From Dipteris shenzhenensis (Eukaryota > Polypodiophyta > Polypodiopsida > Gleicheniales), in assembly GCA_047967505.1 (NCBI GenBank), contig CM106541.1: a stretch of 64,000 nucleotides of DNA, one strand, 5' to 3'. Below the pieces are notes generated by a model that was not told the DNA's origin, ran no database searches, and saw nothing but the letters and a program-made list of their open reading frames with translations. The position numbers were made by a program, and so were the translations under genes. Position 1 is the stretch's first letter, and each line of letters starts with the position of its first letter. Shown piece after piece: positions 1 to 11,019 of the stretch.

Positions 1-1278
1 CGCATTACAGATTTCCTAAACACAGGGAAGCAGAGTGCTAATCGCACACAGAACTCTCCTATGGCCAAAGGTGCTCGCCCTCAAGATCACAACAGGTTTC
101 GAAAACACTTCGGTAATCCAGGTCAGCGACAGTCTCAAGATCCCCAGAAGCCTCAGAAATCATTTGCTGGATTCCAACAGAAGCACTCCCCCAAGGATCG
201 TGTTTCTTCTTCTTCACAAAGTCATTACCGACATCCCCAACATAAAGGTGCGGCCACTGACAAGAAGAACAACTCCAGCTCAAAAGGACTTTGTACCATC
301 TGTACAGGCGACCATAGATGGTTCGATTGTCCCAAGCGACCAAAGCAAAATTCTAATATGGAACCTAGCACTTCCCCAAAAGAAGATGCTACCTCAGCAC
401 AAGACAAGAAAGGCAAAGCTGTTCGAATGGCGAATACCATCCACCTGAGCCTTGCCAGCAACCTCGAACCTTCCCTGGCCACTCAAGTACTTTGTGTTCA
501 AGGATCGATTCGTGGAACAACGGTCACCATCCTCATCGACAGTGGCTGTTCTCATAATTTCCTAGCCAGTTCTGTGGTCGATAAACTTCGGTTGACCACC
601 AGTCCTAGTCTCATGGACTATCAGATTGAACTCGCAAATGGAACTACTTTCTTGTGCAACACCAGGATCAAAAACTTGTCTTTTCGCATCCAACATTATA
701 CGGACAAGTTGAACTTCGACATTATGCCTCTTTCTCGGTACGATGTCATACTCGGACAACAATGGCTCTACGACTATGATCCATCAATCAGTTTTTGCAG
801 CCATACTATCCAGTTTGTCAACCAGGGAAAACTTATTGAGCTAACTGGTTCTAGGGACTCTCCTTCAACCCTAGTTGCCTCTGCCCTACAAGTAAAGAAG
901 TGGGTTCGTAAACGCCAAGCAAAGACTTCACTTCTGTTGGTTACGGCAGTAGAGGAGACACCAACAAAGGATCCTCCTGAATACCTCAACCAACCTTTTT
1001 TCCAGCCTTACCTGGACCTTTTTCCACAGGAATTGCCAAAGCAGTTGCCACCTCAACGACCAGTGGATCACCCAATCGAACTTATTCCCGGCAGTAATCC
1101 ACCGTCGAAACCTCCTTATCGGGTTTCTCACACTCAAAATGAAGAAATCCAAAGACAGGTCACCGAGCTACTCGACAAAGGTCACATTCGGCCCAGTCGC
1201 AGCCCTTTCGGATCTCCTGTACTACTTGTGGAAAAAAAGAACAAGTCTATGCGCCTCTGCATCGACTACCGAGCCCTC
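1..1278 (+). pseudogene. gypsy-1 gag end, protease and start of reverse transcriptase (chromovirus polyprotein, 5' part)
   Basis: The frame is open from the first base, so the start of gag lies outside the window. A compact zinc-knuckle-like motif (CTICTGDHRWFDC, about 292-330) is followed by a retropepsin active site LIDSGCSHNF with the catalytic Asp codon at 538-540. A linker then leads to the RT N-terminus, with a PYRVS-like segment, VLLVEKKN and LCIDYRAL. The reading frame stops being gypsy exactly after codon 1276-1278, where a copia LTR starts. The same frame resumes at 5539 with [16 protein letters not shown], so both halves belong to one polyprotein. Without the insert the coding part in the window would be 3843 bases. 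Family assignment as Ty3/gypsy chromovirus rests on the chromodomain at the far end. Confidence 0.93.
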
Positions 1279-1480
1279 TGTTGGGGTAAAGGCACATTGC
1301 CACCCCTTTATTAAAGATAAGACATCTATGACTGTCTTAAGACAGTCATAGGGTAAAACCTAATCTTAATAAAACTAATGAGTTTGTGGTGTGGCTCATC
1401 ACTTCACACCCGCACACTTGAGTCCTCTCTCTCTCACTCACTCTCCCCCCTTATTCTTCTTCCCCCTTCTGGCCCTTCAA
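1279..1480 (+). repeat. copia 5' LTR
   Basis: Starts TGTTGGGG and ends around ...CTTCA just before the primer binding site, about 200 bp, short for a copia LTR. It contains a perfect 26-bp palindrome at 1326-1351 and is pyrimidine-rich towards its 3' end. The 3' LTR partner is missing, so the right boundary (1478-1480) is inferred from the primer site. Confidence 0.8.
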
Positions 1481-1481
1481 C

Positions 1482-1494
1482 TGGTATCAGAGCC
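1482..1494 (+). other. primer binding site, initiator tRNA-Met type
   Basis: TGGTATCAGAGCC matches the usual plant LTR-retrotransposon primer site complementary to the 3' end of initiator tRNA-Met. It sits immediately after the LTR. Confidence 0.9.
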
Positions 1495-3102
1495 TCTTCT
1501 CCCTCTACCCTTGCCTACCCACCCCCCTCGACCTCTACCTAGCCTCTGCAAGGGCCAACGGGCTAGCAGGCGGCAGCGCAGGCCGGCAGGCGACAGCACA
1601 AGCCATCAGGCGGGCATAGAGTAGGACGCGGGCATAGAGCAGGGGCGCGGGCAGTAGCGCAGCTGCTAGCTGCAGCAGGGCGGCGGCGCCGCGTCACACC
1701 AGCAGCTGCTCGCTGTCGCACAGGTTCAGCAGGTATACGACCGTACGGGCGTCCGTACTGTCGTACGGACTCCGTACGGGCATCCGTACAGTACGGACGA
1801 CGTCGTTGTACCTACAGGGAGCTGCATCAGGGGAACTTTCGAAAAATTTTTTCCCCTCTTCTGGGATTCCGTGTCCTGCACAGGTACAGGAAGTACAGCA
1901 GGACTGCGCAGGTACAGGAAGTACAGCAGGCGCAGATTTTTTTTTTTGGAAGAAGAGAAGGAGAAAGAGCTCTCTGCTCTTCATTCAGGATAATCTTTCA
2001 CTTCTAAAAACTGTGTTTTCTTGAAAGTACAGTAAGTACCTTCATTTACCAAGTGCTTGAGGTGAAGAGAACCACAGTGTGTGGTTGATTGCACAGTTAT
2101 CTGTTTTCGTGAAGGAAATGCCTTGATTTTGCAGAGGATTTTTATGCTTTTACTGGGCTTGAATCTTAGTTTCCGGGTGAGCAGATCATAGGGCTTTTGC
2201 CTGGTAGTTGATGCTTTGTATGCCTTGAGGTAGTGTGGTGCCAGAGAGCACACATTTGCCTCGATTTCCGCAGTGTCGAGGTGACATTTTCTTGCAGGTC
2301 ACATTTCTTGTGCAACACTCAGAGAACCTCAGTTGAGCCACGCTTGGCCAGGGCGCATCGAGTTTACTCGGTCCCTAACTGTCCATCGTTGTCAGTGCTC
2401 AAAAGGTTCCTCATTGAGTGTTTGTACGTTGGGATCTGTGTATGTCATTTCTACACAGGGCAGTATATGCATTACACTGTTGGTTGATTCTGTCAGAGAG
2501 ATTTTCACATTGCATGCTACCTCAGTGTTGAGGTGTTCTTCACTTGGTTCAGGTGTCAGATCAAGGGGCTTTTGCCCAGATTTTGTTTGATAGCACTTGG
2601 GTTACCGACAGAGATCTTCAGATGCATTTTATCCCCTTGGCAGAAGAGTGATTGCTTGGGATTTATCCCATTTTCTGTTGCAGGTTTTGTGACAGGCTGA
2701 AGTGTCATTTTTTTTTTTGGGTGTTTGCCAAGTGGCTTATGCATATTAATTCAGTGCAATACCTCATCTGAGGTGGGAGAAGTGATCAGTACAGCCAGTA
2801 CAGCAGTGTTTACAGCAGTGTTTTGTGTTTTGTCAGCCAATGATGCACTGTTAAAGCACTTGTGGAGCAGCTGCAGCATTCTGAAATTACTGTTTATGCC
2901 TATTTGAGCACGGTTCAGTGTGTCAGAAGGTACAGTATTTGCAGGGACATTTACTGTTTTGCTGCAGATTTTCTTGACAGTAAAAAACAACACTATTGTG
3001 AGTGCTCTTGGCTCTTGATAGAGCAGGTTTTTTCTGAGAAATCAGAATTTTTATTCAGTCTTTTTTTTACTTCGAGGGAGTCAGATACTTTCCTTATCTG
3101 AT
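1495..3102 (+). other. long untranslated leader of the copia element
   Basis: About 1.6 kb separates the primer site from the gag ATG. It is GC-rich at first, with a cluster of GTACGG/CCGTAC motifs at about 1734-1800. A direct repeat built on CAGGTACAGGAAGTACAGCAG lies at about 1879-1930. It then becomes T-rich. No convincing protein was found in it. Confidence 0.6.
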
Positions 3103-5055
3103 ATGGCATCAGGGGGAAGTGAATCTTCAATTCTGAACATAAAGAAACTGGAAGGAGCACACAATTATGCATTATGGGCAGAACAGTGCTTGAATGTACT
3201 TCTGTTAAAGAAGATTTCTAAGCCCATAAGGGTGAAGGGTGTCAAGCCATCTGACATGGCAGTTGATGACTGGGAAGAGCTTGATTTGTCCGCAAGGGCA
3301 GCTATCATGCTCACTATTTCTGATACTCTTGTGTTCAATGTTCAGGCTGAAAAGACCTCTTATGGCCTATGGCAGAGGCTAGAAGAATTGTATGCCCAAA
3401 AGAGCTCAGCCAGTAAGGTTTATTGGTTGAAGAAGCTGGTTGATCTTCGCATGAAGGAAGGTACAGCTATGACCTCACACTTGAGTGAGTTCAATGCCAT
3501 CTTTACACAGCTGATTGCACAGGGATTGAACCTTGAGGAGGAGTTCAAGGCTACTTTCTTGCTGTGTACCCTCCCTGAGAGTTGGGACACTTTCAAGACC
3601 ACCCTGTCAAATTCGAATGTCACTCTTATTTATGCTGATGTAGAGAGCTCTCTCCTTATGGAGGAGATGAGCAGGAAGAATAATGCGAGCAGCAAGTCTT
3701 CAAATGCCTTGCAGGTACAGGATAGAGGCAGGACTCAGCAGAAGGGGAGATTTGCTAGTAAGTCCAAATCCCGCAGTCAGTCCCGTGGCAAAAAGGATAT
3801 TGAATGCTTTTATTGTGGCAAGAAGGGACATGTGAAGTCTAAGTGCTTCAAGTTCATACGGGATCAGAAAGCCAAGAAGGCTGAAACAAAGGATGCATGC
3901 AATGGAAGCAAAGGCAAAGGCAAGGCCAAGGCAAATGACTTGGATGCAGTGAATGTTGCAGCAGAGGACAGTGACAGTGACATACATGATGTTTTATGCT
4001 CTTCTGCTGTAATAGCACATGCTTTGGTTATTGATGGCCATGACATGCACACCTGGCTCTTAGATTCAGGTGCTTCTTTTCATGTTACTCCTCATAGGGA
4101 GTGGTTTACTTCCTACACAGGTACTTATGGAGTTGTTCATCTTGGGAACAACTATGCATGTCAGATTGCAGGGATTGGCAGTATACAGATAGTATTATCT
4201 GATGGACGCATATTTATGCTTGATGGTGTTCGCCATGTGCCGCAAATCAAGAAGAATTTGATTAGCACTGGCTTATTGGATGACAGTGGTTACCACACCA
4301 CATTTGGGGATTCCAAATGGGTGATTACTGATGGCCAGGCTGTGGTGGCTGAGGGTTTTAAGAGTGATACCTTGTACCCTCTTTATGTTTCCAGTGTGGG
4401 TAATCATGTTGTTGCCATAACCGAGCTGCCAAAGGTTTCATTGTGGCATAGCCGGTTGGGACACATGTCTGTTAAAGGAATGCAAGAACTATCACGTTTG
4501 GGTTATCTGTCGTCTCTTTCTTTTTCAGATTTGCCTACTTGTGATCATTGCATATTTGGCAAGCATTCTGTGACTCCTCATAAGAGGAGAACTCCCCAGA
4601 ATAGAGCAGCGCTTGATCTAGTGCACACTGATTTGTGTGAGATGCCACAGTTATCACTAGGGGGTGCAAAATATTTTATTACTTTTATTGATGATGCCAC
4701 ACGCAAAGTGTGGGTCTATTTCTTGAAGCATAAGGGCGATGCCTTCGATGCTTTCAAGAAGTTTGTCGCTCATGTTGAGAATCGGAAAGGTCGTAGGCTG
4801 AAATGCCTCAGATCCGATAATGGGGGTGAGTATGTGTCACATGCTTTTGTGCAGTTTTGCCAAGCTAAGGGCATCAAACAGGAACTCACAGCCCCTCATA
4901 ATGCATCTCAAAATGGTGCAAGTGAGCAGATGAATCGAACTATTCAGGAAGATGTATGTTGTCTTATGCTGCATTACCCCATGGCTTTTGGGCAGAAGCC
5001 GTGCAAACAGCAGTTCACATTATTAACAGGTCGCCAAACAAGGCTTTGGAGTTGA
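3103..5055 (+). pseudogene. copia gag-protease-integrase polyprotein (broken)
   Basis: The frame is open for 650 residues. It begins with a UBN2/gag-polypeptide region (about residues 20-190). A CCHC zinc knuckle CFYCGKKGHVKSKC lies at residues 235-248. The aspartic protease motif WLLDSGASFH has its Asp at 321. Next come a GAG-pre-integrase segment with H..H and CDHC residues, and an integrase core with Asp 510 (VHTDLCEM), Asp 572 (LRSDNGGEY) and Glu 608 (NGASEQMNRT), which is D-35-E spacing. Near 4960-4975 the frame slips: the true continuation (MLSYAALPHGFWAEA) is in another frame, so a small indel broke the polyprotein. The ATG follows the leader and matches a typical copia gag start. Confidence 0.92.
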
Positions 5056-5538
5056 AAGTGCCAGAGGAGGTGTGGTCTGGCAAGCCACCTTCATATAAGC
5101 ACTCACGTGTATTTGGTTGCGAGTGCTTTGCTCATGTACGCAAAGAACTGCGCACCAAACTGGATCCAAAGTCTATCAGATGCATCTTTATGGGTTATGG
5201 TGACGAAGGTGAAATGGGGTACAAGTTATGGGATCCCGTTAAACGGAAGATTATACGCAGCAATGATGTCATCTTTAAAGAGGATAGTGTACACAAGGAA
5301 CCCGTGCAACCTGTAGAATACAGGAGGGTTATTTATGATGATGTTGGACAGCAAAGAATGCCCATTTATATGCAGCAACAGGCTGCTGCAGATAACCCTG
5401 TTCAAGAGGGTATACAGGCTGAAAATCAGCCAGATAATTTTGCCAATGATGCACCACTGGATATGCCAGCAGATGGGGCTGTAGAACAGCCAGATATGGT
5501 GGTACAGCCACCCGTCATGCATGACGAACAGGCTGGAC
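4956..5538 (+). pseudogene. copia integrase C-terminal part and linker, frame-shifted continuation
   Basis: In the frame shifted relative to the upstream gag-integrase ORF, the sequence continues with the conserved HIINRSPNKAL, VWSGKPPSYKHSRVFGC and FMGYGDEGEMGYKLWDP segments. These follow the copia integrase core. A Gln/Ala/Pro-rich linker follows, and the element stops before any RT motif. The last residues after position 5538 read as nonsense because that DNA belongs to gypsy-1. Confidence 0.85.
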
Positions 5539-6816
5539 AACAAGCTCACTATCAAAAACAAGTATCCATTGCCTCGCATTGATGACCTTTTCGATCAACT
5601 TCTACATGCAACACACTTCTCCAAGATTGATCTTCGTTCAGGTTATCATCAAATTCGTATATGAGAAGGCGATGAATACAAGACAGCTTTTCGAACAAAG
5701 TATGGACACTATGAATGTTTGGTCATGCCTTTTGGGTTAAACAATGCCCCGGCCACATTCATGACATTAATGAACGACATCTTCAGGCCTTTCCTCAATA
5801 AGTTTGTCATCGTTTACCTCGATGACATCCTCGTTTTCAGCAGATCCCTACTTGAGCACAAATAACATCTTCACCAAGTTTTTGAAGTTCTCTGTGCAAA
5901 TTCTCTCTACATCAACATTGAGAAGAGTGAGTTCTTCAAGACCCAATTGGAATATTTGGGACATGTTATTTCAGCTCAAGGTATCTCTGTGGATCCCAAG
6001 AAGGTCGAGGTAATCCGAAACTGGCCTACTCCTAAGAATGTTCATGATGTCCGCTCTTTTCTCGGATTGGCAAACTTCTACCATACAAAGGTCTATCAGT
6101 TTTCCGAAATCGTAGCTCCTATGTCCGAATTATTGAAAAGCACATCAATTTTTCAGTGGCTTCCCGAAACAGAGTATAGTTTCCAACAACTCAAGCAAGC
6201 ACTCACTACCACACTAGTTATGGCTATTGCTGACCCAAATCTTCCATTTGAGGTCATGACCGACGCTTCCGACATCGCTACAGGAGTAGTCTTGATGCAA
6301 GAAGGTAGAGTTATTGCTTTTGACAGCCATAAACATTCTGATATCCAAACCCGATATCCAGTCTATGATAAGGAGTTTCTTGCTGTTGTACACGCTTATC
6401 GCTCTTGGAAACATTATCTCATGGGTGCCGACTCTGTGGTCAAAATAGACCACCACTCTTTAAAGTACATCTTTACTCAGCCAGTCATGAACGCTCGACA
6501 AGTGCGCTGGGTTGAGTTTTTGGCCAACTTTCACATGACCATTGAGTACATACCAGGACTACGCAATGTAGTTGCAGATGCTCTCAGCAGGTTACCTCTA
6601 GCATCAGCCATGGTAATCTCTACATTATCTGTGGAAGTTCCGAATTCATTCAAAGGAAAGTATTTCAATGATAAAGACTTCGGCACAGCAGTACAGGTTC
6701 TTTCAAAAGATTCACCTTCGACTTCCGAACAGAAGATTTTCTCATCCTATTCTTATACGGACGACCTTTTGTACTATCAAGATCGCGTCTGTGTACCACA
6801 TGACAAGGATGTTTGA
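5539..6816 (+). pseudogene. gypsy-1 reverse transcriptase and RNase H
   Basis: This continues the frame broken at 1278. RT motifs in order are [40 protein letters not shown] and the catalytic [10 protein letters not shown] (YLDD codons 5815-5826). Then come YLGHVISAQGISVDPKK and the RNase H stretch: VMTDASDIATGVVL, VYDKEFLAVV, VKIDHHSLKYI and VADALSRLP. The catalytic acidic residues are kept. Three in-frame stops are seen: TGA at 5662-5664, TAA at 5863-5865 (CAA in the family consensus) and TGA at 6814-6816. Each can be explained by a single C-to-T change. The domains are otherwise well preserved, which suggests a rather young element. Confidence 0.93.
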
Positions 6817-8103
6817 CGTCTTTTGTTAAAAGAGCATCATGTAGTTCCTTATGCTGCCCATCCAGGCATCAATAAGACTTATCGGTTACTCAGTGCAACA
6901 TACTACTGGCCTCAGATGAAAAGAGATGTCATCAAAATGGTCACATCTTGCTTATCATGTCAACAAATGAAAGCAAGTCGACGACTTCCAACAGGACTTC
7001 TTCAGCCTCTTCCAGTTCCAACTGAAAGGTGGGAAAGTATTTCCATGGATTTCATTACAACACTACCACGATCTTCCCGAGGTAACACTCAGATTATGGT
7101 AATTGTTGATCGCTTGTCCAAATTGGCACACTTTGTTGCTTGCAAAAGCAGTGCACAGGCCCCGGACATAGCCAAACTCTTTATACAACACATTTTCCGA
7201 CACCATGGATTACCCAAGAATATCATATCCGACAGAGATCCTAAGTTTACCAGTCACTTTTGGATTTCACTGTTCGAATCTTTGGGTACAACTCTACTGT
7301 TCAGTTCAGCTTACCACCCAGAATCAGATGGCCAGACTGAAAGAGTCAACCAAGTTCTGGAAGAAATGCTTCGACATTATGTTCAGTCACGCCTCGCAGC
7401 CTGGGAAGAGTATCTACCACTCCTTGAGTTTGCCTATAATAACTCTTTCCATAGTGCCATCAGCATGACTCCATTCCAAGCAGCTTATGGACACACTCCG
7501 ATTGTACCAACAAATTTTGTACTTCAACATCGAGTGGCCCTAGCTGATCAACTGGTTCAAGAAATGCAAGACATTTTACTGCAAGTCAGGGATCATATGC
7601 GAAAAGCGCAAGAGCGGTATCAACGGTCTGCCAACAAACATCGACGTCACCTGGAATTTCACACTAGTGACATGGTGCTATTATTTGTAGCCCCACATCG
7701 CTATAAGACGGTTAAGTCTGTGTTTCCTAAGTTGCAACCAAGATACTATGGACCTTTCCGGATCGTCAAGAAAAATTCACCTTTAAGTTATAAATTGGAA
7801 TTACCACCATCATGGGGTAAAATCCATCCAACATTTCATATTTCTTGGCTAAAGACGTACATTCCAGGCGATGAAGCAGTTCCTCCTGCAGGTGATTATG
7901 TCCCAGAAATCGAAGACGATTATGTTCTCCTTATTCCTGAGCGTATTCTGGACCATCGACAGCGAGAGACTCGACATCGACTTATCATGGAATTCCTTGT
8001 TCTTTGGCGAGATCTGGACGACTCCGACGCTACTTGGCAGTCTGATGAAGACTTACAGCAGTACCCTGATCTTTTACAGCAGTATTTTCAGAATCTACCA
8101 TGA
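6817..8103 (+). pseudogene. gypsy-1 integrase with C-terminal chromodomain
   Basis: In the same frame after the TGA at 6814. An H2C2 zinc finger (HPGINKTYRLL and CLSCQQMK) is followed by an integrase core with Asp in SMDFITTLP (codon 7048), Asp in SDRDPKF (7231) and Glu in DGQTERVN (7339), giving D-35-E spacing. The GPFRIVK / FHISWLK C-terminal fold comes next. A chromodomain-like tail lies at about 7930-8090, with PERILDHRQ and VLWRDLDDSDATWQ. The chromodomain places the element in the chromoviruses, whose integrases are thought to be guided to modified histones. The frame is open for 426 residues and ends 56 bp before the 3' LTR. Confidence 0.94.
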
Positions 8104-8146
8104 TATTCTCTACATCAGTTCATTCTCTCCACCAGGGTCTTCTTTT

Positions 8147-8159
8147 GAGTGGGAGGGGA
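8147..8159 (+). other. polypurine tract of gypsy-1
   Basis: GAGTGGGAGGGGA lies immediately 5' of the LTR start TGTCACG. It is the expected plus-strand primer for reverse transcription. Confidence 0.85.
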
Positions 8160-8588
8160 TGTCACGATCTGTGACGTATTCCTTTCTCTTTCTAGACTTA
8201 TGGATGGTGTAATGAATGGACACTTGTGGAAGGGTATGACCTTTCGACGGGACACTTGCCCTTTCGACGGGACACTTCCTAATGAGGCATAACCCTTCAC
8301 AAGAGACATTCTAATGAAGAGACATTCCTATTGTAATGTACCCTCTCATCAAGGGTCACACCCTTCACAAGGGGTATACACCTCTTCATGCACATACCCT
8401 TTGGAGTACACACCTTTTCATGTGTGACTCTTCACTCTGTATATAAGAGAGGCCAAATTGTATGGATGACAATCACATCCACCCTACAGACATTCAAGCA
8501 ATACAGTTATTCCTTGTTCTCTGGTATCTCAGTCTCTTTTTTGTTCCTTAGCACAGTTCTAAATATAGTAAATCTAGGATTTCTTACA
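8160..8588 (+). repeat. gypsy-1 3' LTR
   Basis: Begins TGTCACGATCTGTGAC, which is itself a short inverted repeat (GTCAC...GTGAC), right after the polypurine tract. It contains repeated CTTTCGACGGGACACTT and CCTTCACAAG motifs and a TATA box at about 8440. The end is placed at ...TTCTTACA, but there is no 5' LTR in the window to confirm it. Confidence 0.75.
8440..8447 (+). promoter_or_regulatory. TATA box of the gypsy-1 LTR
   Basis: TATATAAG in a TGTATATAAGAGAGG context about 280 bp into the LTR, a normal position for the U3/R promoter. Confidence 0.6.
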
Positions 8589-9128
8589 ATTAATGGTTCG
8601 ATCTTCAGCCAAAGTATGTATGTTGGCTTTCCATTTTTTACGCCGTGGAACTGCATAGAAGTTGGGATGGATTCTGAGACATGGAGGTGACCATAGGTAC
8701 TCCTTTAAGAAGATTACATCAAAGAGCTTGGGACGACAACAATCAGGGTGTGGATCCAACTTGCTAATCTAACCTTCACTAATTCGATGCTGACGAAGGT
8801 TGGTAGGAAAGTTGTCCAGGGTCCATCCACCTCGAGTTTTCATATCAAGATATTTGCTCCAAAATTCCTTGATGGGGTTACTGGGAAGTGGTATCTCATC
8901 AAAATCATACCCATCATTGGAACTTGGCATGGCTGTATGAATTGGATTATCCGAATCCTGATATTCAAAATCAAATACTGTGTCATTTTTTGTTAATGAA
9001 AGCACAAGAAGTGTCAGAGGTGATGACGGGACATGGAGAGAATCTGGGGACATGGGGGAGAAATATGGCAGAGTGGTAGTTGCAAAAGGGGGAGCAGAGG
9101 GGAGGGGGGGAAGAACTGGGCAAATGGT
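8589..9128. other. no recognisable gene; presumed 3' part of the minus-strand element
   Basis: I see no supported coding sequence. Position 9040-9115 is strongly purine-rich on the plus strand, so it would not serve as a minus-strand polypurine tract. The 3' LTR expected for the minus-strand element on the right was not found here. Confidence 0.4.
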
Positions 9129-9773
9129 TTAAGCAGCTTGGTAATCCTCAAGGGTAGGATTAGTAAGGGAGGGGAAAAAGCTAGGTGTGAGAGGCTCGTA
9201 AGTTTGTGACTGTTGGATTAGTTGAAAATCGTGAGACGCATGAGCAAAGAGACGATGGAGGGAATAGATGTTAGGATGGAGCTCGGGGAAGATTAAGAGG
9301 GTGGTAGCAGCAAGGGTAAGTGAGGTTATGATGTTGGCAAAAAGAGTGATTAGATATGGGAAGTTGGATGTGAGATAGGCTCTGTTATCTTCTGACACTT
9401 CTTTTTGCTGGTGCGATGGGATGATCAACTGCATGGGTGGGGTGTTGGTTATGTTGTGCCTTGCAAATAATAGGGATGGCCTTTGTAGCAATGGCAACAA
9501 ACCTTCAATAACCCTAAGGAGAGGACTACCCATGACGCAGACATATGCAATGAAAGGATCCGTCCTGAGTGTTATAAACCCGGCATGTGTAGACAGGCAG
9601 AAGATATTTTTCTCATCTTTGGACAAGTCTTGGCAAATTATGTGCAGGGTTTTGGTCCCAATGGAACGTTCCCATTTGATTGTTGGATGAGCAGATATGA
9701 TCCTAAGTTGGAGTTGCTTCCATTGGATAAGCACGCGTGCGTTGAGGTGATCTTCCACTTGTAGAGCAGTCAC
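9129..9773 (-). pseudogene. C-terminal part of the minus-strand element ORF, unknown function
   Basis: Open for 214 residues. The N-terminal half is mixed polar/hydrophobic. A hydrophobic stretch, LITLFANIITSLTLAATTLL, is followed by a polar tail rich in Pro, Thr and Gln. It could be a membrane segment or a buried helix. I recognise no domain. It lies directly downstream of the coiled-coil segment and probably shared one reading frame with it before decay. I cannot say whether it is a retroelement structural protein or captured host sequence. Confidence 0.45.
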
Positions 9774-9779
9774 AAGCTC

Positions 9780-10958
9780 TTAGTACACCACTGTTGTGCA
9801 TTTAAGTGGGGCTTCATTAGTGTTGTCTTCCAATGCCTCATTGTTGTGCACTAGCAATTGGAGTTCGAGCGTGGAGATGATTATCTTTTGGGAGTGCATC
9901 TTATTCTTTTTTTCTTTGTATTGATGGTAGATGGTTGTATAGGCCTCCTTAAGCTTTCTCATTTACAAGATGACCTTTGCCTGTTGAGGAATGTCTTCAG
10001 TGGTATTGGACCATTGGTCCAAGACTTGTGCTTGTGAAGTGCTAGCCTCTTGAGCGGTAGCAAGTTGGTCCTTCAAGATTTCGCATTCCCATGTAAGCTC
10101 GTCAATGTTGAAGGCACGCTCTGTCAAAGATTGTTGTCAAAGATTGTTTCATTTCTTCAAGCTCGTCTTTGCAATCCTAGAGCTCTTCTTATTTGTGAAT
10201 TAGAGTGAGTCGAGCTTGTGCCACTACCTCCGTCTGTTGAGCATGTGTAGATGTCAAGGAGTTATAGTAGGTCTGTAGGATTGCCGTTGCTTGTACTGCT
10301 GCTGTCAGCTGTGTTTGACTTTGGTAGAGTTTGGAGGTCACATCCTTCACTGCCTTTTCTTAAGCTTGGAGAGCTTGGTTCATGCGCACTTCTTCTACCT
10401 CCTTCTCATCTATCCGTGCCCAAAGTGCCTTGACCTCTATGGTGATTGCCTGGAATTGGTCTTCAATTTCTGTTGCAGTATTCTGTTGCAGTCTGTCTTT
10501 CCAATTCCCTTGCATATTCTTCCTTGGCTAAGCTAGTGAATAGTTCTGACATTTGGATCATTTGGCTAGCTTGATGTTGGAGAATGATAGATGGTGATGA
10601 GGTCTGATGATAATGTTGATACAAGTGGTGCCTATGTAGCCAACCCGATGATTCTGTAGTACTTGGGGGAGGTTGTTCCAATGGTATTTCAGTCATACTG
10701 TTGATTTGGCACTAGCTCCCCTTGTGGCTTATCAACTGGCATGGTGTCGATGGGCGGTTCTAGTACTGATGTAGCCTCAGGCTCTGGTGCCGATCTTTCC
10801 TCAGGTTCTAGTGCTGATCTTGCCTCGGACTGTGGTTGCTGCTGTTGTTGGAGATATATTGGTTGCAGTTGTGCATCGAGCTGTAGCATCTCTTGGGGTA
10901 ATTTCGCAATCCCGACCTCCAGAACAGGTATTTTTTCTAAGGCACCTGCACCTATCAA
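9780..10958 (-). pseudogene. coiled-coil and Gln/Glu-rich middle part of the minus-strand ORF, with stops
   Basis: From 10958 leftwards there is a Gln-rich segment (LQPIYLQQQQQPQSEA) with three imperfect repeats of a Leu-Glu-Pro-Glu-rich unit. A heptad-like region with Lys/Glu/Gln follows, containing ALWARIDEKEVEEVRMNQAL and a further charged region ending near 9780. Several in-frame stops interrupt it, for example one after the LQA near 10365 and others near 10180-10200. Composition suggests an elongated coiled-coil protein. No family recognised. Confidence 0.45.
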
Positions 10959-11019
10959 TGTGATAGTAGGAGAAGTTGGTGACTGCTCCTATACTAGTGA
11001 GAAGGGTATGTCCAACTCC

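Larger units (their letters stand above)
1279..5538 (+). mobile_element. Ty1/copia LTR retrotransposon, 3'-truncated, inserted in gypsy-1 RT
   Basis: This 4260-bp insert begins with TGTTGGGG directly after the gypsy codon for Leu in CIDYRAL. It contains a short 5' LTR, a primer binding site, a long leader, gag, protease and integrase. It ends in the integrase-RT linker and passes without a gap into the next gypsy codon. RT, RNase H, polypurine tract and 3' LTR are absent. No 5-bp target-site duplication is seen: the left flank is CCCTC, and the last copia bases before the gypsy sequence are GGAC. Confidence 0.9.

Noticed and set aside
1391-1624. Small Pro/Leu-rich protein in the copia leader
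   Set aside because: Spans the LTR end and primer site; composition follows the pyrimidine-rich DNA.
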